A DNA stretch of 64,000 nucleotides from Paracrocinitomix sp039939375 (GTDB taxonomy: Bacteria > Bacteroidota > Bacteroidia > Flavobacteriales_D > Crocinitomicaceae): contig JBDVJO010000005.1 in assembly GCA_039939375.1 (NCBI GenBank), positions 433,184-497,183 on the forward strand, written 5' to 3'. Under the pieces are notes generated by a model that saw only the letters and a list, made by a program, of their open reading frames with translations, was not told the DNA's origin and did no database searches. The position numbers were made by a program, and so were the translations under genes. Shown here one piece after another: positions 6,831 through 18,200 of the stretch; the first letter of the stretch is position 1; every line of letters begins with the position of its first letter.

Positions 6831-9800
6831 ATGAAACAATTCCTAATCACCCTATTTTGCCTAGGCATGTCCTTGTCAAGTCTTGCTCAGCTTGACGTGA
6901 AGCATTTTATTCCGCCCTTATATGGAAGAACAAATGTTCAAAATCATTATTTAATTTTAAGTACGCCATCAGCTGCTCCTGTAACAGTAGATGTAAAAAA
7001 TGGACAAGGTGTATTAATTTATTCCGTAGTTATTACGGATGTTGCCCCTTCCACCCAATTATTGGGAACAGGTTATGCAGCTCCCGGAATTATTAACACT
7101 AATGAATTAAACACTGTAAATCCTATTGATGGTTTTATTATTGAAGCAACTGCACCGATTTATGCGAATTTGCGACATGTACAGAATGCACAGGGACTAA
7201 GCTTAACTTCAAAAGGGGCAGGAACAGGATTGGGAACTCGATTTAGATCGGGTCATATTTTTAATAGTGCTGCTATTCCTTACGTAAAAGCGAGTCAAAT
7301 ATCTGTAATGGCAAGTGAAGATAATACCACTGTCACTTTTTCAGATATCTCAAATAATGTCATTTTTAAAAATACAACTACAACAGCTGGAACATCAGAT
7401 GATATTACCGTTGTGCTTAACGAAGGTGAATCATATACGATAGCCGCGTGGGTAGATGAGCCAGGGGCAACTGGGAATGTAAATGATGTAAACGGTACAC
7501 TTATTACTTCTGACAAGCCAATTGCTTGTAATACTGGTTCTTGGTTAGGTGGTGCACACGGAAACGCAAGAGATATTGGTGTAGATCAAATTGTTCCCGC
7601 CGAGTTAACTGGTAAAGAGTATATTTTTGTAGAGGGAAATGGGAACGCCAATACTGAACGCCCTTTAATTGTAGCTGACGTTGACAATACAGACATTTTT
7701 GTCAACGGAAATGCTGTTCCGGTAGCTACTATTAACGCAGGGGATTACTTTTATCTCCCCCAAACGGCTTATTCAGCTAATGACAATATTTATATCGTCA
7801 CTTCTGAGCCGGTTTTTATGTATCAATCTCTTTCGGGAACAAGTCCAGCAGCTACCTGTTTGAATTTTATTCCGCCATTAAGATGTAATGGCTTTAAAAA
7901 AGTAGTGATCCCTTCTGTTAATTTAGTGGGAGATCCAACGGTAAGTATCACAGCAAGAACGAATGCTTCTGTTTGGGTTAATGGCAATCCAACGCCCTTA
8001 ACTGGGGGACTCACTGTTCCTGGCAATCCATGTTGGGTTACCTACAAAATACCTGGTGGAACAGGAGACTTTGTTGTCGAGTCAGATAGTATCATTAACG
8101 TAGCATTACTCACCTTATTAGGTGTAAGAGGTTCAGCAGGGTACTTTACCGGCTTTGCTCAATTCGTGCAAATTGATCAGGGAGATACCACTTCATTTAT
8201 TGTTTGCGAAGATTCGGCAAGTAGTTTTGTGACTTATTCCATAGATGGCCCTTACATTGATGTTGAAGCAGAATTTCACGACCCCGCATTAAATGGCCAA
8301 GTAATCGTTGATGGTTTTAATGGTGACTCCTTATTTTTCACTTATATAGGTGACCCAGCCACTACTGGTCCAGACTCACTTGACCTTAAAGTGTGTAAAC
8401 TATTGGAATGTTGTGGAGCAGCAGCCGATACAATTTGTGAAATCACCACCTTAGTATTTACCAATATCCAAGATATAGAAATAGGTATAGGTGATTCTAT
8501 TGATGCTTGTGCCGATACCTCAGATATTGCACTACCAGATCTTATTCTAGGTGTAACAGACCCTAACGGCTATTGGGAAGACACCGACAACTCAGGAGCT
8601 CTTTTTGGTGATTCAATAAGTATTGCCTCCCTTACTCCGGGTATCTATCACTTTACCTATTTTATTCAAAGCGGAACCTATTGTATCGACTCAACGGTCG
8701 TGACTGTGAACATTCAACCCATGTCAACTTCCGAATGTTGTTCAATCGAGCCAGATTTTGTTTTGGCAGACCCTAATTGTTTTGGAGATGCCAACGGTTC
8801 TCTATTGATCACAGATATTTATGCGACCGACTTTAGTATTGATGCCGGAACCACAAACCAAGCTACAGGAACATTTAACGGATTAACCGCAGCTAATTAT
8901 AACGTGCAATTATCATTTGGACCCAACTGCGTATACGATACTACAATAGTTTTAAATCAGCCAGATGAATTAACTGCAACTTTCACGATAGATTCTGTTA
9001 GTTGTAATGGATTGTGTGATGGCGAACTTCAAACGAACACCTTAGGAGGAACAGCTCCTTATAATTATTCAATTGGTGGAACTCCAGCACAGGTATCTGG
9101 TACTTTTTCTGCACTTTGTGCAGGACCAGCAACAATAACAATTACAGATGATCACAATTGTCAAGTTGTTTATCCAAACACTATTTTTGAACCAGCTGTT
9201 TTAACTTTAGATGAAGACATAATAATTGATGAAACATGTACTTTAGGCAACGGTGAAATAACGGTTATTGCCGCGGGAGGAACAACAGCATATACGTATA
9301 CATTAAATGCGGGACCTGCTCAAAGTTCTCCTACATTTTCCGACCTATCAGAAGGTAACTACATAGTTGAAGTGACAGATTTTAATGGCTGTACAGCACA
9401 AGAAAACATAGCTATTGTTAACAATCCCTCTCCTATTCCTTTTGTGGATGTCTTAAATGATGTAACCTGTGCAGGAGGATTAAACGGGTCTGTTACGATT
9501 GGTGTTAATTTCGGTACACCTCCATTTCAATTTAGTTTAGATGCAGGACCAAATCAGGCCTCTAATAATTTTGCAACAGTAGGAGCAGGAAATCATACGG
9601 TTGTAGTAACGGATGACAACGGCTGTACAGGTTTTATAGATTTTATTATTGGGCAACCAACACCTCTCGTTTTCAATACCACGGTAACACATGTCAGCTG
9701 TTTTGGAGTTTGTGACGGAGAAATAGAAGTTAATCCATCTGGTGCAACTCCGCCTTACAATTATAGCGCAGACAATGGCGTAACTTATTCACCTCTTAAT

Positions 9801-12800
9801 ACACTTAGTAATTTATGTGCCGGAAATATTGATTTGGTGGTACAAGATGATAATGGATGTTTAGCAAATGCTGTAGTTGTCATAAATGAACCAACTGTAG
9901 TAAGCTCGGTACAAGGAACAGTTGATCCCTTATGTCATCAAACTCCAGGTGGCGAAATTTCATTCGCACCATCAGGAGGAACACCGGGTTATCAATTTAG
10001 CGTTGATAATGGAGCTACATTTAGCGGCACATCACCAATTACAGGGTTATTTGCAGGAGATTATGACGTGATTGTTGAAGATGCAAATGGATGTCAATTC
10101 ACGGAGCAAATTACCATCATTGACCCACCTCCTTTTGACTTTTTCTTTGTAGCAAATGACCCTTCCAACTGTGGAGCAAATGATGGAAGTTTTGAAATTG
10201 TTGCTGCCGGAGGACTTCCTTCTTATGAATACTCAATTGATGGAGGAGTCACCACTCAAACAGATAATGGATTCTTTAATAACTTGTTTTCTGGCCTTTA
10301 TAATTTAGTCGTTGAAGATGCCAACGGTTGTATAGATTCAACCTATTCTGCTCTTTCTGACAATGTGATGACCACGAATGTCGATTTTGAATTTGGTACG
10401 TCTTGTTATAATAGTTGTGACGGTTATGCCGAAGTTTCACAAGTGAATGGAGCTGCTCCTTTCACCTACACCATCAATACAGGTGGAAGTCAAGCTACTG
10501 GAGCATTTCCTAACCTTTGTGCAGGTCAACATTACATTACTGTTGAAGATAACGGGCAATGTATAAGTATTGAAGAAATCAACATCCCGCAACCAGACAG
10601 TATTACGTTTGACAATATTTTGGTTAATATAACTTGCCCTGAAGGTACTGACGGAGAAATTGATTTTTCAAATGTAGCCGGGGGAGACGGAGCCAATTAC
10701 ACCTATTCAATTGATGGAGGAGCAAATTTCTTTGGTACAAGTTTATTTACTGGATTAACTTCTGGATTTTATGATGTCGTAGTGATGGATGGAAATGGGT
10801 GCTTAGGCGCTACTCAAGTTGAATTAACCGAACCAGATCCGTTCACTGCATTTATTGTAACTACTGATATCAATTGTAATGGAGAAAATACAGGATTCAT
10901 CCAAATTGTAGCCGGTGGTTCAACCTCACCGTATCAATATACTTTAGCTGGAACAAATACTACCGGAATATTTGGGTCATTAGCTGCAGGACCCTACAAT
11001 ATTACAATTACAGATGATAATGGATGTACATTTGACACAACCGCAACCTTAACAGAGCCTACAGCTTTAAACATGGTGAATGCACTCACTAATCCTGATT
11101 GTTTCGGAGCCACAACAGGAAGTGTTGTTGTCACCGCAAACGGCGGAACCACACCATATCTTTTTTCATCTAATGGCGGAACGTTTTTGCAATCATCAAA
11201 CACCTTAACAGGACTGGCTGATGGATGTTACGATATTTACGTAGAAGATGATAATGGATGTAACGTAACTATAAACGAGTGTTTAATTGAGCCAGCAGAA
11301 CTTACTATGACGCTAGTCACACAAATTGCAACTTGTAATCAAGATAACGCTGAAATAGATATTACGGCGGCAGGTGGTACACCAGGATATGCCTACAGTA
11401 ATGATGATGGAACTACTTTTCAACCAGGCAACTTATTCACAGGTTTAGCACCTATAGCATATGATTTAGTGCTAGAAGATGCCAACGGATGTCAAATTGA
11501 TTCAACCATTACATTATTAGAAGACCCTGTTCCGCAAATAGACAATGTGACGTTTACTAATCCGTTGTGTTTTGGAGGAAACGAAGGAACCATTACCATA
11601 ACCTCATCTTCAGGAGTAGGCGCACACCAATACAGCATCACTTCGGCAGTTGGCCCTTATCAAGCATCCAATAACTTTACCGGATTAACAGATGGTTCGT
11701 ATACTGTATTTGTTCAAGACGCAAATGGCTGCGTGGCACAATCACAAATTGATTTAACTGAACCAGCGATAATCGATATAGACGCATCATCAACAGATTT
11801 AACCTGTTTTGAAAACGCAACTGGAGAAATTTCAATTACGGCAACTGGTGGTACAGTGCCATATCAATACAGTATAGACAATGGCATAAACTTTCAAGGG
11901 GTAAATCAATTTACTGGATTAGCAGAAGGAAATTATGATGTGGTAGTTGAAGATGTAAATGGTTGTCAAAGCGCAATCGTTCAATACGTAGGTCAACCAA
12001 CCGCCCTTGCTTTTGATCCATTCACTATAGTGGATGCATCTTGTTATGGTGTTTGTGACGCAACGATAACTCCAAATGTAATTGGAGGAACACCTGGTAC
12101 AGGTTACAGTTATAATTGGAGTGGAGGAATTGCTGGAAACGCAGACAACTCTGCGAATAATGTTTGCGAAGGTACCTATTCAGTAATAGTTACAGATGAT
12201 AATGGATGTACAATAGACTCATTAAATTTCGTAGTATCAGAACCACCATTAGCAACAATAGATAGTGCGCTTACAATAGGAGTTAGCTGTTTCGGAATGA
12301 GTGATGGAACAATTGATGTTTACAGTTCAAATGCAGGATTTTATAGCATTGGAACAGGCTTCTCTGGCACGACTAATTATGGCGGATTGGTTTCAGATAT
12401 TTATACTGTTTATGTTCAAGATGTGAATGGATGTACCGGTGATAGCATGATTGTTTTTGTGCCTACACCTCAACCCTTACAAGCATTCGTAACTCCGGAT
12501 GATTACATCTGTTTAGGAGATAGTATTTTCTTTTCAGTTGTAGCAACTGGCGGAACACAACCTTTTGTTTTTGATGTGAATGATGGAACATCTGCAGATG
12601 AAACTATATACGAGCCAGTCTTTGTAGACACGCTTTACTACGTTACTGTAACAGATGCAAACGGCTGTTCGGTTGACTCTGACACCATGTATGTAGATGT
12701 TGCACCAGCTCCTGAATTAATCACATCAAATGATACCACAATTTGTGCTGGAGAGCCTTTGATTTTGTCTTCAATTGCAACTGATTTACTGGAAACCTAT

Positions 12801-13733
12801 ACCTATTTATGGAACACGGGAGATACCATCCCTTACCTCTATCCGAATCCAACATCTAACACAACATTTTATGTTGATGTCACTGATGAATGTAACGTCA
12901 CAACTTCAGATACAATTCACGTAAACATTCATCCTGATCCAATCATTACGTTAACACCTGATGTTTTAGGCGGATGTCCACCGTTTCAAGTGAATTATAC
13001 AATTGGAGTAGATATTGCAAGTTTAGGATCTGACCTTTTTTGGGATGCCAATTATGGGGTAATCGATTCGTCTAACTTCTCAAATCTATACATGACATAT
13101 AGTGAACCAGGTTCAGGAGTAATAAACCTGAACTTTACTTCAGCGAATGGATGTGATGTTGATACTACATTTGCAAATCCAATTCAAGTTTATGATTTAC
13201 CAGAGGCAATGTTCACAGTTAACCCTGCACAACCAACTATTTATGATAATAGTGTTGATTTAGTGAATACTTCTTCAAACTATACCTCAAGTGAATGGTA
13301 TATTTTGGGAGATACTTTAACAACAGAAAACGCAGTAATTAACCTAGCTAATTTGCCAACCGACAGTATCATAACGGTTTGCTTACAAGTTGAAAATGAT
13401 TTTGGATGCACAGACCAAGTTTGTGGACCTATTGAAATCGCAAATGAGTTGTTTTTATTTGTTCCAAACACTATCATTATAGATAGCTATTCAAGCAATT
13501 CTGTATTCAAACCTGTCACAAATTATTTCCACCCAGACTGGTATCAAATGTATATTTTTAATCGTTGGGGAGAATTAATTTTTGAAACTACTGATTTAGA
13601 TCAAGGTTGGGATGGAACGTACAACGGAGTAATTGTTCAAGATGGCGTTTACATTTGGAAAATTGTAGGTGCGCCAGTTAACAATGATTCAGACCTGAAA
13701 GAATATCACGGTCATGTTACTGTACTGAAATAG
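6831..13733 (+). CDS. Giant SprB-repeat surface protein with IgGFc-binding-like N-terminus and type B T9SS sorting domain
   Basis: The 2300-residue product has a signal peptide ending at SLAQ. Residues about 22-450 resemble the IgGFc-binding protein N-terminal domain (GRTNVQNHYLILSTPS, repeated phrases on life-like 'SDKPIACNTGSWLGG' and 'PVFMYQSLSG'). About 16 SprB repeats of about 78 residues follow (residues about 641-1883). Ig/PKD-like segments with Cys pairs come next (about 1884-2200). The last ~95 residues are a gliding motility-associated C-terminal domain (IFNRWGELIFETTDLDQGWD, YIWKI, HGHVTVLK), the type B T9SS signal. By analogy with SprB it is probably a cell-surface adhesin. No PorP/SprF gene is directly downstream; the nearest (14269-15285) is on the opposite strand. 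Confidence 0.9.
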   Translation: MKQFLITLFCLGMSLSSLAQLDVKHFIPPLYGRTNVQNHYLILSTPSAAPVTVDVKNGQGVLIYSVVITDVAPSTQLLGTGYAAPGIINTNELNTVNPIDGFIIEATAPIYANLRHVQNAQGLSLTSKGAGTGLGTRFRSGHIFNSAAIPYVKASQISVMASEDNTTVTFSDISNNVIFKNTTTTAGTSDDITVVLNEGESYTIAAWVDEPGATGNVNDVNGTLITSDKPIACNTGSWLGGAHGNARDIGVDQIVPAELTGKEYIFVEGNGNANTERPLIVADVDNTDIFVNGNAVPVATINAGDYFYLPQTAYSANDNIYIVTSEPVFMYQSLSGTSPAATCLNFIPPLRCNGFKKVVIPSVNLVGDPTVSITARTNASVWVNGNPTPLTGGLTVPGNPCWVTYKIPGGTGDFVVESDSIINVALLTLLGVRGSAGYFTGFAQFVQIDQGDTTSFIVCEDSASSFVTYSIDGPYIDVEAEFHDPALNGQVIVDGFNGDSLFFTYIGDPATTGPDSLDLKVCKLLECCGAAADTICEITTLVFTNIQDIEIGIGDSIDACADTSDIALPDLILGVTDPNGYWEDTDNSGALFGDSISIASLTPGIYHFTYFIQSGTYCIDSTVVTVNIQPMSTSECCSIEPDFVLADPNCFGDANGSLLITDIYATDFSIDAGTTNQATGTFNGLTAANYNVQLSFGPNCVYDTTIVLNQPDELTATFTIDSVSCNGLCDGELQTNTLGGTAPYNYSIGGTPAQVSGTFSALCAGPATITITDDHNCQVVYPNTIFEPAVLTLDEDIIIDETCTLGNGEITVIAAGGTTAYTYTLNAGPAQSSPTFSDLSEGNYIVEVTDFNGCTAQENIAIVNNPSPIPFVDVLNDVTCAGGLNGSVTIGVNFGTPPFQFSLDAGPNQASNNFATVGAGNHTVVVTDDNGCTGFIDFIIGQPTPLVFNTTVTHVSCFGVCDGEIEVNPSGATPPYNYSADNGVTYSPLNTLSNLCAGNIDLVVQDDNGCLANAVVVINEPTVVSSVQGTVDPLCHQTPGGEISFAPSGGTPGYQFSVDNGATFSGTSPITGLFAGDYDVIVEDANGCQFTEQITIIDPPPFDFFFVANDPSNCGANDGSFEIVAAGGLPSYEYSIDGGVTTQTDNGFFNNLFSGLYNLVVEDANGCIDSTYSALSDNVMTTNVDFEFGTSCYNSCDGYAEVSQVNGAAPFTYTINTGGSQATGAFPNLCAGQHYITVEDNGQCISIEEINIPQPDSITFDNILVNITCPEGTDGEIDFSNVAGGDGANYTYSIDGGANFFGTSLFTGLTSGFYDVVVMDGNGCLGATQVELTEPDPFTAFIVTTDINCNGENTGFIQIVAGGSTSPYQYTLAGTNTTGIFGSLAAGPYNITITDDNGCTFDTTATLTEPTALNMVNALTNPDCFGATTGSVVVTANGGTTPYLFSSNGGTFLQSSNTLTGLADGCYDIYVEDDNGCNVTINECLIEPAELTMTLVTQIATCNQDNAEIDITAAGGTPGYAYSNDDGTTFQPGNLFTGLAPIAYDLVLEDANGCQIDSTITLLEDPVPQIDNVTFTNPLCFGGNEGTITITSSSGVGAHQYSITSAVGPYQASNNFTGLTDGSYTVFVQDANGCVAQSQIDLTEPAIIDIDASSTDLTCFENATGEISITATGGTVPYQYSIDNGINFQGVNQFTGLAEGNYDVVVEDVNGCQSAIVQYVGQPTALAFDPFTIVDASCYGVCDATITPNVIGGTPGTGYSYNWSGGIAGNADNSANNVCEGTYSVIVTDDNGCTIDSLNFVVSEPPLATIDSALTIGVSCFGMSDGTIDVYSSNAGFYSIGTGFSGTTNYGGLVSDIYTVYVQDVNGCTGDSMIVFVPTPQPLQAFVTPDDYICLGDSIFFSVVATGGTQPFVFDVNDGTSADETIYEPVFVDTLYYVTVTDANGCSVDSDTMYVDVAPAPELITSNDTTICAGEPLILSSIATDLLETYTYLWNTGDTIPYLYPNPTSNTTFYVDVTDECNVTTSDTIHVNIHPDPIITLTPDVLGGCPPFQVNYTIGVDIASLGSDLFWDANYGVIDSSNFSNLYMTYSEPGSGVINLNFTSANGCDVDTTFANPIQVYDLPEAMFTVNPAQPTIYDNSVDLVNTSSNYTSSEWYILGDTLTTENAVINLANLPTDSIITVCLQVENDFGCTDQVCGPIEIANELFLFVPNTIIIDSYSSNSVFKPVTNYFHPDWYQMYIFNRWGELIFETTDLDQGWDGTYNGVIVQDGVYIWKIVGAPVNNDSDLKEYHGHVTVLK
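8751..12479 (+). repeat. About 16 SprB-type protein repeats (period about 234 bases)
   Basis: Each unit contains, in order, a Cys-Phe/Asn-Gly segment followed by DGxI, a GGTxPYxYSID segment, an F-GL-AGxYxVxVxDxNGC segment and a closing EP or QP. Cys spacing is regular. The units differ considerably at DNA level, so this is an old protein repeat array rather than a recent DNA tandem duplication. Confidence 0.85.
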
Positions 13734-13734
13734 A

Positions 13735-14238
13735 TTATTTTTTCTTGTAAACAGGAACAGCAGAACAAGGCTCTCCGAACATTAAGCTTTTTACTACTGG
13801 CAATAGTTTTGCCGTAAAAACAACGTACGCTTTATTTGGTTCTGGAATATCTGAACAACCTTTTACCATCACTCTTTTATCAGCCAAAGCGGTCACATCC
13901 CAATTAGATAGGGCATCAAAAAATAATTCTGATTTAGCGTCTGCAACTGTTCCACAGATTACTTTCTTAGCTTCCTTTAACTCTGCCGTTACAAGCATAA
14001 ATGCCCATGCTGGAATAATCGCATCTGCCGAACAAAATATACAAACGGTTTGGTTTTTATATGTTGTCCAATCGTGATCTTTTACCCAAGCTCTAAATTC
14101 CTTTTCTTTTAAAACCAGTTCATTCCAAAGTTGATCTTTTAAATCAATACTTTGAAGTTCACCTTTAAAGAGAAAGTCTTTCAAATCAATCTGCTCGATT
14201 TGTGCTTGTGCAATTTTATTTACGATTTCTTCAGCCAT
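13735..14238 (-). CDS. DUF2480 family protein
   Basis: The 167-residue soluble protein matches DUF2480, a family I know only from Bacteroidota. It starts MAEEIVNKIAQ, has a central CSADAIIPAWAFMLV segment and the Cys-rich ends VKGCSDIPEPNKAYV and FGEPCSAVPVYKKK. Its function is unknown; the conserved cysteines could bind metal, which is speculation. The gene converges on the giant surface-protein gene with one base between stop codons. A TAACTTTG box lies 7 bases before its ATG. Confidence 0.85.
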   Translation of the reverse strand: MAEEIVNKIAQAQIEQIDLKDFLFKGELQSIDLKDQLWNELVLKEKEFRAWVKDHDWTTYKNQTVCIFCSADAIIPAWAFMLVTAELKEAKKVICGTVADAKSELFFDALSNWDVTALADKRVMVKGCSDIPEPNKAYVVFTAKLLPVVKSLMFGEPCSAVPVYKKK

Positions 14239-14245
14239 TCTTTCA

Positions 14246-14253
14246 CAAAGTTA
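14246..14253 (-). promoter_or_regulatory. -7 box (TAACTTTG) of the DUF2480 gene
   Basis: On the minus strand TAACTTTG matches TAnnTTTG, 7 bases before the ATG at 14238, predicting a leaderless or very short leader. Confidence 0.4.
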
Positions 14254-14268
14254 ACCAAAGTTTTAATC

Positions 14269-15285
14269 CTATTTTCTAAAAGACTTAAGTTGGTAGCCCA
14301 AATAAAATTCGGTTCCTCCTCTGAGGTTAGAGCTAAGTTGCAATGATGATATATTAAAATCGTAAGACATCCCGAACCTGAAATCGCCAACATTTGCATA
14401 AATTTTAGCTATCAAGGCGTCTCCTAACCTGTGAAATAAGCCAAGTCCTACTTTGTAATCAGCCATTGTTCCAATATAATTTCCAGACTTCAATAAATTC
14501 ACCGAAAAATAAGTTCCGTATTGAAATTCTTGAAATGTTCCTTGACGGTGATAATATACCGCAGGTTGAAAAGAAGTGATGGATCCTCTTATACTAATAT
14601 GACCTTTTACAAAAGCCGAATAGCGCTGGTTTAATCGTTCTTTTGAATCTGTAAAGAACGTATTTTGAGGTTTATTTAAGTTGTACACTGCAAATCCAGC
14701 ATCCATAAACTTTTCATTGTTTTCGATTCGGCTTCGCTTTCCAGAACCTATGTGATAAGCTAATCCAATTCCTGAATTTAGTTTACCGAAACTCATTTGA
14801 TTAAACGTTTCTCCAGATAACATTTCTGGATCATAATTCAACCCGTTAAATTGAGATGCCCACTGTCCGTCAGCACTTTGAAGTGACAACTGTCGATATC
14901 CAACAAACAGTCCTGCTCCTAAATTTTGATTTTCACTTAACTTTATTTTTGACGCAAAATAGCCGTTTATAGCCAATGTGTTTAATTGCGGATCTCCTGC
15001 CTGGTCATGATAAATCATAGTTCCAATACTGAAATTCCAAGGTGATTTACTTTTACCATTCAAATTAGCATCCGCTGAAAAAGCAAAAGTTTTAAAAGGC
15101 GCCAGAGTAGGTTTCCATTGGGTTTTGTAATTAGAATTGATACTCAGATCATTTTCAAATCCGCACAAAGCAGGATTCAAATTTAAATGTGAGTTTTCAG
15201 TTTGAGAAAAGTGGACATCTTGTCCGTAACTCACCGCAGAAATCCAGCAAATCAAAAAAGTGATATGTCTTAGCCCGTTCATCAT
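14269..15285 (-). CDS. PorP/SprF family T9SS-associated outer membrane protein
   Basis: The 338-residue product has a signal peptide (ending AVSYGQ) and the PorP/SprF start DVHFSQTENSHLNLNPALCG, followed by amphipathic beta-strands. PorP/SprF proteins are outer membrane proteins that help T9SS secrete or anchor a specific large protein, such as SprF for SprB. The gene overlaps the upstream 1331-residue surface protein by four bases (ATGA), so the two are translationally coupled. That protein is its most likely partner. Confidence 0.9.
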   Translation of the reverse strand: MMNGLRHITFLICWISAVSYGQDVHFSQTENSHLNLNPALCGFENDLSINSNYKTQWKPTLAPFKTFAFSADANLNGKSKSPWNFSIGTMIYHDQAGDPQLNTLAINGYFASKIKLSENQNLGAGLFVGYRQLSLQSADGQWASQFNGLNYDPEMLSGETFNQMSFGKLNSGIGLAYHIGSGKRSRIENNEKFMDAGFAVYNLNKPQNTFFTDSKERLNQRYSAFVKGHISIRGSITSFQPAVYYHRQGTFQEFQYGTYFSVNLLKSGNYIGTMADYKVGLGLFHRLGDALIAKIYANVGDFRFGMSYDFNISSLQLSSNLRGGTEFYLGYQLKSFRK

Positions 15286-18200
15286 TTAACTACCTTAACA
15301 TTTCCAGATTGACTTACTTTTTCACCGTCTGTATACTCTAATTCAAGTTGATACACATAACTTCCATTTTCTACTTTTGAACCCTTATAGGTACCATCCC
15401 AACTATTTTGTTGTGATGTTGTTACAAAAATTCGCTCTCCCCACCTATTGAAAACTTCAATTGAATAAGACTTAATACAATCTCCCATTACGTTCCATTC
15501 ATCATTTAAAAGGTCTCCATTCGGTGAGAAGATTGTTGGCAAAAAGAAATCCTGGCATCTTACTACGTCAATATAAATATCATCAGAAGCCGTACATCCA
15601 TTTTCATCTATTACGGTTACTTCAAATGTTGTTCCTATTAAAGGTGATGCATCTGTAATTTGGCAAGTTGCGCATGAAACATCTGAACTTGGCGTCCAGT
15701 TGTAGGTATAATTTCCTGCAGGATTAACTATCGCTTCAAGACTAGTTGATTCTCCAACTTGGATTTGGCTTTCACTAGCGCTTATGTTGACTTCAGGGTT
15801 GACTGAAGGGTTTATATAAAACGTAGAATCCTTTGTACATCCGATACTATCTGTCACAACTAACAGATAATTGCCGGCATCCAGATCAATAAGATATGAG
15901 TCAGTGCTTCCTGTTGGATCCCATAAGTAAGTGAAATCACCAGATCCACCTGAAGCTGTTACCTGAATAGCGCCATTTTTTTCATCACATGTTGTGTGCA
16001 CCAATTCATCAATTGTTATGCTAATTTCCGGATTAGAATTAATGTAAATGGAATCTGTTCTAATACACCCATTTTTATCGGTAACTGTGGCTACATAATA
16101 GCCTTGATTTAAACCAGAGATTGCAGCAGTTGTATGATCAGGATTCCAATGATATTGATATGCTTCCAATCCTCCTGATGCAAAAACTTCTGCCGTTCCG
16201 TCACCAGCGCCATAACAGCTTTCGTCAGTTGCTATTAAGGTGTCAATCTGCAATAGGTTTTGGTTATCCACCTCTGCCGAATCAACATAAGAACAGCCCA
16301 AGGAATCGGTCAATGTAACAGTATACCAACCCGCAGATAAATTATCGTTTAAAGCGGTGTTTGCGCCGTTTGGTTGCCATTGAATATTGTAGTCAGACGC
16401 ATTTCCCACAATGGCTGCCTGAACAGTTCCATCTTCTGCCGTACAGTTTTCAGGGCTTGTGATTAAAGTATCAATGATGGAAATTGGGTTGTTCACAGCA
16501 ATGGAATCAATTACACTGCATCCGTTTGAATCTCCTACTTCTAAAACGTAATACCCGGCAAATAACGAGTCAATAAACAAGGTATCTGCCGAATAATTTA
16601 GCCAGTTAAATGTTAATGGATCTAAACCATCAATTGTTGCAAGAATAGAACCATCATTAATGCCCTCACAAGAGGTATGTGCTACCACCGAGCTAACATT
16701 AGGAACATCCAAAACAGCAATTTGAACTGAATCATTAGCCGAGCACCCATAACCATTATCAATAAATAAATGATAATAGCCTGAATCAGCCACTTGTATG
16801 GTATCTAAAGTCGCAGTTTGATCTGAAGACTGAAAACCATTTGGTCCTGTCCAATCATAGTAATCAGCAGAGCCAGAAGTCAATTCTAGGGTTTCACCAG
16901 CACACAAAAGGGTGTCATTAACCGTTATTTCTGCTGTTGGCTTAGGTTCTACCCAAACTACCAAACCTCCACAATCAGTAGCATTATTAACACTTTCGGC
17001 TCTTACAAAAAGAGCGAATAAACCTAAAGGCGGCATATAGGTTAAGGTATCGCCTATGTGAATTTGGGTACCATCTACACCACAACCATCAATATACCAA
17101 ACCCAGTTAGCCCCTTGGCCTAAGGCTCCATCTGCCACAATAAAGTTGAGTGTATCCTGACAAATTGTGTCAATACCCGGAAATCCAGAAACACCGCTAC
17201 ATTGCGTACTTATTTTCGTGTTAAAACGTGTCAGAAATCCATCTTGTAAACCGGCTAGGGTGTCTTGCAAATTTGTGTTATAGGCAATAGAATCAGCAGA
17301 TTTTGTATATCCACAAACATAAACTGCCGTATTTCCATACACATCTCCACCTAAAATTTTGTCTTCTTCATTACCACCGTAATATGTCGCATGCATGAAG
17401 TATCCGCTATAATGAAACTTAGCAATAAAACCATCAGACTCTGCCGCATAGGTGGTGTCATAATTGTCATAAGATGCAATCTGTGTTGCCGAAAATGTAT
17501 TCCCGAAAACATAAATATTAGAATCTAACTCAACTCCAATTTCTATAGCTTCATCATAACTTTCTCCCCCAAAATAAGTTCCCCACATTCTAGTTCCTAA
17601 GGTGTCAAACTTCACCAAAAAGGCATCTGTGCTATCAATTACAGATTTATGAGCATTTTGAGTAACAATATTATTCTCTGAATTTGTGATTCCAACCATA
17701 TAAATTTTAGTGTTGTAAATCTCTACATCAGTTGCTTTATCTAGTTCATCATCTCCATAGTAGGTTCCCCAGTTTCTAGCTCCATCTTGATTAAAACATG
17801 CTAAAAAAGCATCTTTTTCTGCTGAATAATTTTCTTTATGCGCTCCAGTTGAGGCGATATTAGTTAAAGAACTAGTGGTTCCGGATATCACAATTTGATT
17901 ACCTTCTTGCGCCACCGCAATGGCTTCATCTTCATCTGCACCACCATAATAAGTTGACCAAACCGGAAAACCGAAGCTGTCTAATTTTGCTAAGAAACCA
18001 TCCGTTAATCCTCCTATTGCAGATTGGTGCGAAACACCTAAGGCAATATTGGTAGCACTTTGCGTTTTACCAGCTACGTAGACATAGCCGTCATAATCCG
18101 TATCTATTTCAGCTCCTGAATCATCCAAAGCGCCACCAAAATAAGTGCTCCATAATCGTTGTCCATTTGAATTAAATTGAGCAACAAATGCATCACTTGC

